DNA of 62,585 bases from JBBCJT01 sp037190665 (GTDB lineage: Bacteria; Pseudomonadota; Alphaproteobacteria; Acetobacterales; Acetobacteraceae). A program made the position numbers and the translations under genes. The stretch lies in assembly GCA_037190665.1 (NCBI GenBank), contig JBBCJT010000049.1, positions 1 through 62,585 on the forward strand, given 5' to 3'. The notes below the pieces were generated by a model. The model saw only the letters and a program-made list of their open reading frames with translations, made no database searches and was not told where the DNA came from. This document shows, in pieces, positions 34,582 through 43,611 of this stretch. The first letter of the stretch is position 1; each line of letters begins with the position of its first letter.

Positions 34582-35562
34582 ATGTCCATCCTGGTCAGCG
34601 AGGTCGGTCCCCGTGACGGCCTGCAGAGCATCAAGCGCACCATGCCGACCGCGGCAAAGATCCGCTGGATCGAGGCGCTCGCCGCCGCCGGGCTGAAGGA
34701 GATCGAGGTCGGTTCCTTCGTGAACCCGAAGCTGCTGCCGCAGATGGCCGATGCCGCCGAGCTGGTGCAGGCCGCGCGCAGGATCGAGGGCCTCACCGTG
34801 CTCGCGCTCGCGCCGAACATGAAGGGCGTGCAGCGCGCGGCGGAAGCAGGCGCGCACAAGATCACCATGCCGGTCTCGGCATCGCGCAAGCACAGCCTCG
34901 CCAACATCAACATGACGGTGGAGCAGGCCATCGCGCAGGTCGGCACGGTCTGCGCATGGCGCGACGCGCTCCCGGCGGAAACCCGCCCCGCGATCGAGAT
35001 CGGCATCTCCACCGCCTTCGGCTGCACGATCGAAGGTCTGGTCTCTGAAGACTGGGTGATCGACATGGCCGAACAGCTCGCGCGGCAGGGTGCCGACAGC
35101 ATCGGCCTGTCGGACGGCGTCGGCTACGCGAACCCGGCGCAGATCAGGCGCCTGTTCAAGCGGCTTCATGCCGCGGTGGGCGACAAGGCCGGCGGGGCGC
35201 ATCTGCACAACACGCGCGGCCAGGGCCTCGCCAACGTGGTCGCGGCGCTGGATGTGGGCGTGACCACGTTCGACGCCTCGCAGGGCGGCATCGGCGGCTG
35301 CCCCTACTCGCCCGGCGCGACGGGCAACATCGTCACCGAGGATCTGGTCTGGATGCTGGAGGCGATGGGCCTCGACACCGGCATCGACCTCGACCGCCTC
35401 GCCGCCGCGCGCCGCGTGCTGATGGAGGGACTGCCGGGCGAGGCGCTGTACGGCTACGTGCCCGATGTCGGCGCCGAGAAGGGCTTCCGCTACGCGAACG
35501 GCACCGAGCCGCGCGAGGCGGCCGGGCGGCTGGATGCGGGGGCACCCGCCTGCGCCGCCTGA
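34582..35562 (+). CDS. Hydroxymethylglutaryl-CoA lyase family protein
   Basis: A 326-residue TIM-barrel lyase of the HMGL/DRE family. It has the N-terminal SEVGPRDGLQ, the strand GLKEIEVGSFVNPK and the cysteine loop GGIGGCPYSPGATGN. The metal motif of classical enzymes, HxHDT, reads HLHNTRG here, an Asp-to-Asn change. The enzyme would cleave a 3-hydroxy-3-methyl acyl-CoA or a related compound into acetyl-CoA or pyruvate plus an acid. It leads an operon with a Bug receptor, a lactonase and a CoA-transferase, where the CoA-transferase could form its acyl-CoA substrate. Confidence 0.85.
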   Translation: MSILVSEVGPRDGLQSIKRTMPTAAKIRWIEALAAAGLKEIEVGSFVNPKLLPQMADAAELVQAARRIEGLTVLALAPNMKGVQRAAEAGAHKITMPVSASRKHSLANINMTVEQAIAQVGTVCAWRDALPAETRPAIEIGISTAFGCTIEGLVSEDWVIDMAEQLARQGADSIGLSDGVGYANPAQIRRLFKRLHAAVGDKAGGAHLHNTRGQGLANVVAALDVGVTTFDASQGGIGGCPYSPGATGNIVTEDLVWMLEAMGLDTGIDLDRLAAARRVLMEGLPGEALYGYVPDVGAEKGFRYANGTEPREAAGRLDAGAPACAA

Positions 35563-35591
35563 ACAATCAGAACCAAGGGGGACAACATCCG

Positions 35592-36569
35592 ATGACAACG
35601 CACATGCTTCGGCGCGGGCTTGCCACGCTCGCCGGCCTCGCCGCACTGGGGATGCCCGCGCAGGCGCAGGAGGAGTGGCCGACGCGCCCGGTCCGCGTGC
35701 TGGTGATCGCCTCGGCCGGCGGCCCCACCGATCTGGTGGCGCGGCTGGTGGCCGATGGGCTGTCGAAGCGGATGCCGCAGCGCTTCGTGGTGGAGAACCG
35801 CACCGGCGCGGGCGGCAACATCGCCGCATCCGCCGTCGCGAAGTCCAATGACGGGCACACACTGCTGTTCACCAACACCAGCCATTCGGTGAACCGTGCC
35901 CTGTACTCTTCGCTCGACTATGATCCGGTGCGCGACCTTAAGCCGGTCACCATCGTCGCGGAAAGCCCGATGGTGCTGCTGGTGCCGCCGAACGCGGCAG
36001 ACCGCTCCGTGGCCGACCTTGTCTCCCGCGCGCGCGCCAATTCCGGCGGGCTGCGCTATGCCACCGCCGGCAGCGGCGGCGCACTCCAGCTCGTCAGCCT
36101 GCTGTTCATCAACGCCGCCGGGCTGAAGATGGAGGAGGTCTCCTATCGCGGCAGCGCGCCCGCCGTGCTCGACCTCGCCGCCGGGCGGATCGACATGCTC
36201 TACGACGCGGGCATCACCGGCTTCGCCGCCGCCAATGGCGGGCAGGCCCGTGCGCTCGCCGTCTCCGCCGCTCAGCGCAGCCCGGTGATGCCGGACGTGC
36301 CGACCATCGGCGAGGCAGGCTTCCCCGCCGCGACCTTCTCCGTCTGGCAGGTGCTGATGGCGCCCAGCGCGATGCCCGACGCGGTCGTGGCACGCATCCA
36401 GGCCGCGGCAGCCGAGACCCTCGCCGAGGAGGCGACCCGCAAGCAGCTTCTGACGCTCGGCGTGGACCGGATCGTCGGCAACACCCCCGCCCAGGCGCAG
36501 GAATACGTCACCGCCGAGATCGCGCGTTGGGAAGCGGTACTGAAGAACGCGGGGATCCAGCCGCAATGA
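35592..36569 (+). CDS. Bug family tripartite tricarboxylate receptor
   Basis: A 325-residue exported binding protein (TctC family). The signal peptide ends MPAQAQ, and the diagnostic first loop is ASAGGPTDLVARLVADGLS, followed by VVENRTGAGGNIAA. Bug proteins bind carboxylates in the periplasm; many lack a dedicated TctAB permease, and none is seen here. It is 29 bases after the lyase gene and overlaps the next start by four bases (ATGA). Confidence 0.93.
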   Translation: MTTHMLRRGLATLAGLAALGMPAQAQEEWPTRPVRVLVIASAGGPTDLVARLVADGLSKRMPQRFVVENRTGAGGNIAASAVAKSNDGHTLLFTNTSHSVNRALYSSLDYDPVRDLKPVTIVAESPMVLLVPPNAADRSVADLVSRARANSGGLRYATAGSGGALQLVSLLFINAAGLKMEEVSYRGSAPAVLDLAAGRIDMLYDAGITGFAAANGGQARALAVSAAQRSPVMPDVPTIGEAGFPAATFSVWQVLMAPSAMPDAVVARIQAAAAETLAEEATRKQLLTLGVDRIVGNTPAQAQEYVTAEIARWEAVLKNAGIQPQ

Positions 36570-37492
36570 GCCTGTTCCCCCCGCCGCGCATCATCGAGAC
36601 GACGGTGTTCGCGGAGATGCCGGCCGCACTGCGTCGACCCACGGTCTCCGGCTGGTCGCGCGCCAACAAACGCGGCCAGATCGTGGACAGCTTCCTGGAA
36701 GGCCCCTGCTTCGACCGGCAGGGGCGCTTCTACGTCACCGACATCCCGAACGGGCGCATCTTCCGCATCGACGCGGACGGCACCTGGACGGCGGTCGCCG
36801 AATACGACGGCTGGCCGAACGGGCTGGCGCTGGCGCCGGACGGGCGGCTGTTCATCACCTGCTACAAGCAGGGCATCCTCGCGCTTAACCCCGACAGCGG
36901 GCACATCGAGCCCGTACTGACGCAGGTGAACAGCGAGGGGTTCAAGGGCGTCAACGACCTGACCTTCGCCGGCAACGGCGATCTGTACTTCACCGACCAG
37001 GGCCAGACCGGCCTGCACGACCCGACCGGGCGCGTCTACCGGCTGACCGCCGGCGGAAGGCTCGACTGCCTGCTGAGCAACGGTCCCAGCCCCAACGGGC
37101 TAGTGCTGACGCCAGACGAGAGCGTGCTGTGCGTGGCGATGACGCGGGACAACTCCGTCTGGCGCGTCCCGCTGCTGGAACAGGGCGGCACGGCGAAGGT
37201 GCAGCGCTTCGCCACCTTTCACGGCGCGACCGGCACGGACGGCATGGCGATGGACGCGGAGGGCCACACCTTCGTCGCGCATGCGGGCCTCGGGCACATC
37301 ATCGTGCTCGGCCATCAGGGCCAGATGGTCGCGGCGATGAAGTCCTGCCGCGGCCAGACGCTCACCAACCTCGCCTTCCACCCGGACGGCAAGCGGGTGG
37401 TGATCACCGACTCCACCACCGGCACGGTGCTGCAGGCGCCCTGGGACATCCCGGATGCGCACCGGCGCGATGCGGGGGAGAGCGCCGCATGA
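36566..37492 (+). CDS. SMP-30/gluconolactonase family protein
   Basis: A 308-residue six-bladed beta-propeller. It has the family signatures EGPCFDRQGRFYVTDIPNGR, YDGWPNGLALAPDGR, GVNDLTFAGNGDLYFTD and SPNGLVLTPDE, which supply the Glu, Asn and Asp metal ligands of the central site. It would hydrolyse a sugar or organic-acid lactone. ATG 36566 inside the Bug stop codon was chosen over an in-frame 36527. It overlaps the CoA-transferase start by four bases. Confidence 0.9.
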   Translation: MSLFPPPRIIETTVFAEMPAALRRPTVSGWSRANKRGQIVDSFLEGPCFDRQGRFYVTDIPNGRIFRIDADGTWTAVAEYDGWPNGLALAPDGRLFITCYKQGILALNPDSGHIEPVLTQVNSEGFKGVNDLTFAGNGDLYFTDQGQTGLHDPTGRVYRLTAGGRLDCLLSNGPSPNGLVLTPDESVLCVAMTRDNSVWRVPLLEQGGTAKVQRFATFHGATGTDGMAMDAEGHTFVAHAGLGHIIVLGHQGQMVAAMKSCRGQTLTNLAFHPDGKRVVITDSTTGTVLQAPWDIPDAHRRDAGESAA

Positions 37493-38661
37493 GCGACACC
37501 TCCCCGCCCCTGCCCCTCGACGGCGTCCGCGTCGTCGAGTTCTCGCACATGGTCATGGGACCGACCTGCGGGCTCGTCCTCGCCGATCTCGGCGCGGAGG
37601 TGATCAAGGTCGAGCCGCCCGGACGCGGCGACCGCACCCGCTACCTCACCAATACCGGCACCGGCTTCTTCGCCGCGATGTCGCGCAACAAGAAGAGCGT
37701 GCAGCTCGACGTGGATGCGCCCGAGGATCACGCCGCGCTGCTGCGGCTGATCGACACCGCCGACGTGGTGATCGAGAATTTCCGCCCGGGCGGGCTGGAG
37801 GCGAAGGGCCTCGGCTACGCGGCCCTGTCGGCGCGCAATCCGCGGCTGATCTACTGCTCGCTGAAGGGGTTCCTGCCCGGCCCCTACGAGCAGCGCACCG
37901 CGCTCGACGAGGTGGTGCAGATGCTGAGCGGCCTCGCCTACATGACCGGCCCGGCCGGCCGGCCGCTGCGCGCGGGCGCGCCGGTGAACGACATGATGGG
38001 CGGGATGTTCGGCGCCATCGCCGTGCTGGGCGCGCTGCGCCTGCGCGAGACCACCGGGCGCGGCCAGCACCTGCAATCCGGCCTGTTCGAGAACGCGGCC
38101 TTCCTCGTCTCCACCCACATGCTTCAAAACGCGATGACCGGCACCGTGCCGAAGCCCATGGCCGAGGGCAGCCGCGCCTGGGGTGTGTACGACGTGTTCC
38201 GCACCGCGGACGATATGAGCCTGTTCATTGGCGTGGTGACGGAGCGGCAGTGGGAGATATTCACCCGCGAGCTGGGCGCGGCCGAGCTGCTGGTGCCGGA
38301 ATTCGCCACCAACAACGACCGCTCGCGAGCCCGGCCCGTGCTGATCCCGCTGGTGCAGCAGATCCTCGGCAAGCGGACGTCCGCCGAACTTCAGGCGCTG
38401 TGCGAGCGCGCCGGCCTGCCCTTCGCGCCGATCAACCGGCCGGGCGACCTGTATGCGGACCCGCATCTGAACGCGAGCGGCGGGCTGCTCGACATCACCC
38501 TGCCGGACGGGCGCAGGACGCAGGTGCCTGCGCTGCCGATCAGCGCGGACGGCCGCCGCTACGGTGTGCGGTCCGACCTGCCCACCCCCGGCCAGCACAA
38601 CGGGGAAATCCTGGGCCGGAGCGTGCCGGCCGTTCGCGACGCCAAGGTCGAGGTCGGCTGA
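37489..38661 (+). CDS. Class III CoA-transferase (CaiB/BaiF family)
   Basis: A 390-residue CoA-transferase. It has LDGVRVVEFSHMVMGPTCG, LGAEVIKVEPPGRGDRTR, VVIENFRPGGLEAKGLGY and the catalytic Asp in the GAPVNDMMGGMFG segment. It moves CoA between a donor acid and the pathway substrate. As the last gene of the operon with a HMGL-type lyase, it suggests a route: lactone opening, CoA transfer, then aldol cleavage. The order of steps is inference. Confidence 0.93.
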   Translation: MSDTSPPLPLDGVRVVEFSHMVMGPTCGLVLADLGAEVIKVEPPGRGDRTRYLTNTGTGFFAAMSRNKKSVQLDVDAPEDHAALLRLIDTADVVIENFRPGGLEAKGLGYAALSARNPRLIYCSLKGFLPGPYEQRTALDEVVQMLSGLAYMTGPAGRPLRAGAPVNDMMGGMFGAIAVLGALRLRETTGRGQHLQSGLFENAAFLVSTHMLQNAMTGTVPKPMAEGSRAWGVYDVFRTADDMSLFIGVVTERQWEIFTRELGAAELLVPEFATNNDRSRARPVLIPLVQQILGKRTSAELQALCERAGLPFAPINRPGDLYADPHLNASGGLLDITLPDGRRTQVPALPISADGRRYGVRSDLPTPGQHNGEILGRSVPAVRDAKVEVG

Positions 38662-38713
38662 AACCCGCCTGCCGCCCCGTGCGATGACCGGCGCGGCGGG
38701 GTAGACTGGGGCG

Positions 38714-41700
38714 ATGTCCGAGTCATTCGTCCACCTGCACGTCCATTCCGCCTATTCGCTCTCGGAAGGCGCGATCAAGGTGGACAAGCTCGGCGCGCTG
38801 ACCCGTGCGGCGGGGATGCCGGCGGTGGCGCTCACCGACACCGGCAACATGTTCGGCGCGCTGGAGTTCGGCCAGTACTGCGTGAAGGCGGGCGTGCAGC
38901 CGATCATCGGCTGCCAGCTCGCGCTCGCGCGCGCCGACAACCCGCGCATGCCGGCCGAGCCGCTGGTGGCGCTGGCGAAGGACGAGGCCGGCCTCGCCAA
39001 CCTGCAAAAGCTCTCCACCCATTCGCAGCTCGTCGGCCCGGCGGAGCTGGATGTGCTCGCCGCGCATGCCGAGGGGCTGATGCTGCTCACGGGCGGGACG
39101 ACCGGTGCTGTCGCGCGCATGCTCTCGGAAGGCCAGCGCGACGCGGCGGAGCATCTGATCGGCGCGCTGAAGGAAGCCTTCGGCGACCGGCTGCTGATGG
39201 AGCTGCACCGCCACGGCCTGCCCATCGAACGCGCCGTCGAGCCCGGGCTGATCGCGCTGGCCGACCGCCATGCCGTGCCGCTGGTCGCGACGAACGACTG
39301 CTACTTCCCCGAGCGCAAGCTGCACGAGGCGCATGACGCGCTGCTGTGCATCGCCGAGGGGCGGATGCTGGCCGAGCAGACCCGCCGGCGCGTGACGCCG
39401 GAGCACTGGTTCAAGCCGCCGGCCGAGATGCGCAAGGCGTTCGCCGACCTGCCGGAAGCCTGCGACAACACGCTCGCCGTGGCGCGCCGCTGCGCGGTGA
39501 TGTCGGAAACGCGCAAGCCGCTGCTGCCCGTCTCCCCCAAGGTCGCCCCCGGCCGCACCGAGGCGGAAACGGTGCGCGACATGGCGGTGGCCGGCCTGGG
39601 CATCCGCATGGACGCGATGGGCGTCGCTGCCGAGGCGCGCAAGCCCTACGAGGAACGCCTCGCCTACGAGCTCGGCGTGATCGAGCAGATGGGCTTCGCC
39701 GGCTACTTCCTGATCGTGGCCGACTTCATCCAGTGGGCGAAGCGGCAGGGCATTCCGGTGGGGCCGGGGCGCGGGTCCGGTGCGGGATCGGTCGCGGCCT
39801 GGGCGCTCGCGATCACCGATCTCGACCCGATGCGCTTCGGCCTGCTCTTCGAGCGGTTCCTGAATCCCGAGCGCGTGTCGATGCCGGACTTCGACATCGA
39901 CTTCTGCCAGGACCGGCGCGACGAGGTGATCGCCTATGTGCGCGGCGAGTACGGCAACGACCGCGTCGCGCAGATCATCACCTTCGGAAAGCTCCAGGCC
40001 CGCGCCGCCGTGCGCGACGTGGGGCGGGTGCTGGGCATGCCCTTCGGCCAGGTCAACCGCGTGGCGGAGCTGATCCCGAACAACCCGGCCAAGCCGGTCA
40101 CGCTCGCGCAGGCCATCGACGGTGAGCCGCGGTTGCAGCAGATGCGCGACGACGACGAGCAGATCGCGCGGCTGATGGAGATCGCGCTCCAGCTCGAAGG
40201 TCTGTATCGCCACGCATCGACCCACGCGGCGGGCGTGGTGATCGGCGACCGGCCGCTCGGCGAGCTGATCCCTCTCGCCCGCGACGCGAAGACCGACACG
40301 CTCATCACCCAGTACAACATGAAGTGGGTGGAGCAGGCCGGGCTGGTGAAGTTCGACTTCCTCGGCCTGACGACGCTGACCATCCTGCAACGCGCGGTCG
40401 CGATCCTGCGCGCGCGCGGCATCGAGCTCGACCTGGACCGGCTGCCGCTGGACGACCCGCCCACCTACGAGATGCTCCAGAAGGGCGACGCGGGGGGCGT
40501 GTTCCAGTTCGAAAGCCAGGGCATGCGGGACGTGCTGCGCCAGATGCGCCCCGACCGCTTCGAGGACCTGATCGCCGCCGTGGCGCTGTACCGGCCGGGC
40601 CCGATGGCCAACATCCCCGCCTACTGCCAGCGCAAGCACGGCGAGGCGTGGGAGCCGCCGCACCCGATGCTGCAAGGCATCCTCGGTGAGACCTACGGGA
40701 TCATGGTCTACCAGGAACAGGTCATGCAGATCGCGCAGGAGATGGCCGGCTACTCGCTCGGCGGCGCGGACCTGCTGCGCCGCGCGATGGGCAAGAAGAT
40801 CCGCTCCGAGATGGAGGCGCAGCGCAAGATCTTCACCGACGGCGCGGTGAAGCACGGCATCGAGCCGGCGAAGGCGGTCGAGGTGTTCGACCTGATGGAG
40901 AAGTTCGCCGACTACGGCTTCAACAAGTCCCACGCCGCCGCCTACGCGCTCGTCGCCTACCAGACGGCCTGGATGAAGGCGAACCAGCCGGTCGCCTTCA
41001 TCGCCGCCTGCATGAGCCTCGCGATCAACAACACCGACAAGCTCGCCGCCTACCGGCAGGAGGCAGCGCGGCTCGGCATTCCCGTGCTGCCGCCGGACAT
41101 CAACCGCTCCGACGCCGATTTCGCGGTGGAGGACATCGCCGACGGCGAGGTCGCGATCCGCTACGCGCTGGCGGCCATCAAGAAGGTCGGCTTCGCGGCG
41201 ATGCAGGCGGTCGTGGCCGCGCGCGGCGGCCGGGCGTTCGCCGACGTCGCCGATTTCGCCGCGCGGGTGGACCCGAAGCTGCTGAACAAGATGCAACTCG
41301 AGAACCTGATCCGCGCCGGCGCCTTCGACACGATCGACGCCAACCGCGCGCGGCTGTTCCAGGGTGCCGAGACGATCCTGCGCCGCGCGCAGGCGCAGGC
41401 GGAGGAAAAGGGCTCCGGCCAGATCGGGCTGTTCGGCGGCGCCGGCACGCCGGAACCCTTGCGCCTGCCGGAGGTCGTCGACTGGCCGCAGATGGACCGG
41501 CTGGGGTTCGAGGCCGAGGCGGTCGGCTTCCACCTCACCGCCCATCCGCTCGATGCCTATGCGAAGTCGCTCGCGCGGCTGGGCGTGATCCCCTCCAACC
41601 GGCTGGGCCACGCCGCGCAGGCGGGGCGCGTGAAGCTCGCCGGCTGCGTCATCGGGTCGAAGGAGCGCACCACCAGCAAGGGCAGCCGCATGGCCTGGGT

Positions 41701-42106
41701 GCGGCTGTCGGACAGCGGCGGGTCCTACGAGATCACCGTGTTCAGCGAGGTGCTGCACCGCGCGCGTGATCTGCTGACCGCGGGCAGCGCGGTGCTGGTG
41801 CAGGCCGACCTGCGGCAGGACGGCGAGGTGCTGCGCATCACCGCGCAGGAGATCGAACCGCTGGACCGCGCGGCCGCGCGGGCCGCGGCCGGCATCCGCG
41901 TGTGGCTGGAGAACACGGCGGCGGTGACGCATATCCGCGCGCTGCTGGAACGCGAGGGCGCGGGCCGCGGGCGGGTGGTGCTGGTGCCGAAACTCGCGCC
42001 CGGGCAGGAGGTCGCCCTCGCCCTGCCCGGCGGCTTCAACGTGACGCCGAAACTCGCCCAGGCGATGAAGGTGCTGCCGGGCGTGGACGACGTGCAGGAA
42101 CTGTAA
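38714..42106 (+). CDS. dnaE: DNA polymerase III alpha subunit
   Basis: An 1130-residue replicative polymerase of normal length. An N-terminal PHP domain (FVHLHVHSAYSLSEGA) retains the HxH. The polymerase core has PDFDIDFCQDRR with Asp394 and Asp396, and PVGPGRGSGAGSVAAWAL. The helix-hairpin-helix region, an OB domain (VKLAGCVIGSKERTTSKGSR) and a C-terminal domain follow. The sequence is DnaE1-type rather than the error-prone ImuC. It is a single-gene unit between a catabolic operon and the serine hydrolase. Confidence 0.97.
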   Translation: MSESFVHLHVHSAYSLSEGAIKVDKLGALTRAAGMPAVALTDTGNMFGALEFGQYCVKAGVQPIIGCQLALARADNPRMPAEPLVALAKDEAGLANLQKLSTHSQLVGPAELDVLAAHAEGLMLLTGGTTGAVARMLSEGQRDAAEHLIGALKEAFGDRLLMELHRHGLPIERAVEPGLIALADRHAVPLVATNDCYFPERKLHEAHDALLCIAEGRMLAEQTRRRVTPEHWFKPPAEMRKAFADLPEACDNTLAVARRCAVMSETRKPLLPVSPKVAPGRTEAETVRDMAVAGLGIRMDAMGVAAEARKPYEERLAYELGVIEQMGFAGYFLIVADFIQWAKRQGIPVGPGRGSGAGSVAAWALAITDLDPMRFGLLFERFLNPERVSMPDFDIDFCQDRRDEVIAYVRGEYGNDRVAQIITFGKLQARAAVRDVGRVLGMPFGQVNRVAELIPNNPAKPVTLAQAIDGEPRLQQMRDDDEQIARLMEIALQLEGLYRHASTHAAGVVIGDRPLGELIPLARDAKTDTLITQYNMKWVEQAGLVKFDFLGLTTLTILQRAVAILRARGIELDLDRLPLDDPPTYEMLQKGDAGGVFQFESQGMRDVLRQMRPDRFEDLIAAVALYRPGPMANIPAYCQRKHGEAWEPPHPMLQGILGETYGIMVYQEQVMQIAQEMAGYSLGGADLLRRAMGKKIRSEMEAQRKIFTDGAVKHGIEPAKAVEVFDLMEKFADYGFNKSHAAAYALVAYQTAWMKANQPVAFIAACMSLAINNTDKLAAYRQEAARLGIPVLPPDINRSDADFAVEDIADGEVAIRYALAAIKKVGFAAMQAVVAARGGRAFADVADFAARVDPKLLNKMQLENLIRAGAFDTIDANRARLFQGAETILRRAQAQAEEKGSGQIGLFGGAGTPEPLRLPEVVDWPQMDRLGFEAEAVGFHLTAHPLDAYAKSLARLGVIPSNRLGHAAQAGRVKLAGCVIGSKERTTSKGSRMAWVRLSDSGGSYEITVFSEVLHRARDLLTAGSAVLVQADLRQDGEVLRITAQEIEPLDRAAARAAAGIRVWLENTAAVTHIRALLEREGAGRGRVVLVPKLAPGQEVALALPGGFNVTPKLAQAMKVLPGVDDVQEL

Positions 42107-42136
42107 GCCCGCCGCCCCCGCGCGGGGCTCTGCGAT

Positions 42137-43306
42137 TCAGCCGGCGAGATGCGCGTTGAGCGCGCGCTGGAACGCCTGCCGCTCGGCGCGGAAATCCACG
42201 CCGTACGGGGCGTCGTAGGGCGGCTGCGGGCGCGCCGACAGCGTGACGGTGACGATGCCGCGCGCGCGGTCGATCAGGAGGCTCTGCCCGGCGAAGCCGA
42301 CGGCCGCCATCGCGCCATCTTCCTCCAGCCACCAACTGTAGCCGTAGCCGGTGGCGCCGAAAGAATTGTCGGCGGGGTCGAGGCGGAAGGCGCGGCGCGA
42401 TGCCTCCTCCACCCAAGTCTCGGGCAGCAGCGCGCGGCCGTCGACGCGGCCGCCATCAAGCAGGAACTGGCCGAAGCGGCCAAGGTCGCGGAGCGTGAAG
42501 CCGGCGCGGCTGCCCCCGATCTCCTGCCCGCCCTCGGATTCGAGCGTGTAGAACCCGTCCTGCTCCATCCCCAGCGGCTGCCAGAGGCGGCGGGACATGT
42601 AGCTGGCGAGCGTCTCGCCCGTGGCGGCCGTGAGCAGGCAGCCGAGCAGGAACGTGTCGCCGGTGTTGTAGTGGAAATGCGTGCCGGGTTCGTGCGCGCT
42701 GGCGAGCGTGGCGAGCAGCCTCAGCACGCCGCCGGCATCGCGTTCGCCGAGCGCGCGGCTGTAGCGGTTCACGTGGGAATTGCGGTCCGTGTAGTCCTCG
42801 TTCCAGTCCACGCCGGAGGACATCGTCAGCAGGTCGCGGATGCGCACGGCATCGTACGCGGTGCCGCGCACGGCGGCGACGTGGGTGGAGACGCGGTCAT
42901 CGAGGCTGGCGATGGCGCCATCCATCAGCGCGGTGCCGACGAGGGTGGAGGTGAGCGACTTGACCATCGACATGGACGACCAGCGGCGTTCCGCCGTGAG
43001 GCCGAGGGCGTAGCGTTCGAGCACGATGCGGCCGTGGTGCAGCACGAGCAGGCCGGAGACGCAGGCGCGGGAGAGGTAGTCCTCGATAGAGCGGGTGGCG
43101 TTGGCGGCGATGTAGGCGAAGCGGGCTTCGGGGGCGCGGGAGAAATCGCGCGTGGCGGGGCCGCGGGGGATGACGCGGGTGGCGAACATCCGGTCCACGT
43201 TGGCGTAGGCGTGGGGTTGCTGGGTGGGGGTTAGGAGGAGGAAGTCGGCGCCGGGGGGGACGTATTGCTGAGAGTGTGTGATTTCGATCAAGCGGTGTTC
43301 CCCCAT
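42137..43306 (-). CDS. Serine hydrolase of the class C beta-lactamase / 6-aminohexanoate-dimer hydrolase type
   Basis: A 389-residue penicillin-recognising hydrolase. Ser113-Met-Val-Lys116 (SMSMVKSL) is the nucleophile motif and Tyr213-Asn214 (FHYNTGDTF) the second motif, at positions close to NylB. The beta-strand and C-terminal regions are complete. The first 15 or so residues come from the lower-GC DNA beyond about 43262, so the natural N-terminus may have been replaced when the neighbouring island inserted; an internal start is possible. Substrate is unknown, probably an ester or amide. Confidence 0.85.
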   Translation of the reverse strand: MGEHRLIEITHSQQYVPPGADFLLLTPTQQPHAYANVDRMFATRVIPRGPATRDFSRAPEARFAYIAANATRSIEDYLSRACVSGLLVLHHGRIVLERYALGLTAERRWSSMSMVKSLTSTLVGTALMDGAIASLDDRVSTHVAAVRGTAYDAVRIRDLLTMSSGVDWNEDYTDRNSHVNRYSRALGERDAGGVLRLLATLASAHEPGTHFHYNTGDTFLLGCLLTAATGETLASYMSRRLWQPLGMEQDGFYTLESEGGQEIGGSRAGFTLRDLGRFGQFLLDGGRVDGRALLPETWVEEASRRAFRLDPADNSFGATGYGYSWWLEEDGAMAAVGFAGQSLLIDRARGIVTVTLSARPQPPYDAPYGVDFRAERQAFQRALNAHLAG

Positions 43307-43611
43307 CTAGCGCGATCTATAACCGTATGTTGGCCGTGCACCCATTGTAGTTGTTCAAGTCCTCGCTCTCGTTCTCCGAAGGCATTCGTTTGTCCAAGAG
43401 CATCATGCCCACCCAGTGTCGATAGAAGGTACGGTTGCGGCCCGCGCCAAGGTGAGCTGCTTCGGGACGATTCATTCGTCCGAGGCGACACAGCAGATGC
43501 TTTCCACGAGAACATCATCCAGTGCATGGTTCGGCTCTTGTGCGATACGAGATGCTCGCGCGGCGGAAGCAAACGAGACGGTTGACGCAGAGGGGCGACG
43601 ACGACGTGGAC
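43307..43611. other. Left end of the low-GC island, no convincing gene
   Basis: This 305-base stretch separates the serine hydrolase start from the island's first gene. Its composition is lower in GC than the chromosome. It contains a short stem (GGACGA, loop TTCAT, TCGTCC at 43465-43481) and short open frames on both strands (for example forward 43416-43619 from a GTG and reverse 43288-43647) that I cannot assign. It must contain the island promoter. I see no tRNA gene or attachment repeat. Confidence 0.4.

Noticed and set aside
38723..41932. A 1069-residue open frame antisense to dnaE, and many similar long antisense frames elsewhere
   Set aside because: Their Arg/His/Ala-rich, low-complexity translations are the usual shadows of GC-rich codon use; the opposite strand encodes well-known proteins.
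42116..42127. CCCCGCGCGGGG palindrome between dnaE and the convergent hydrolase as a terminator
   Set aside because: Only a four-base-pair stem can form around a usable loop, and such strings are common in this composition.
43465..43481. Short stem-loop upstream of the island operon as a possible regulatory RNA or attachment site
   Set aside because: A six-base-pair stem of this kind is expected by chance; no matching repeat at the other end of the island was found.
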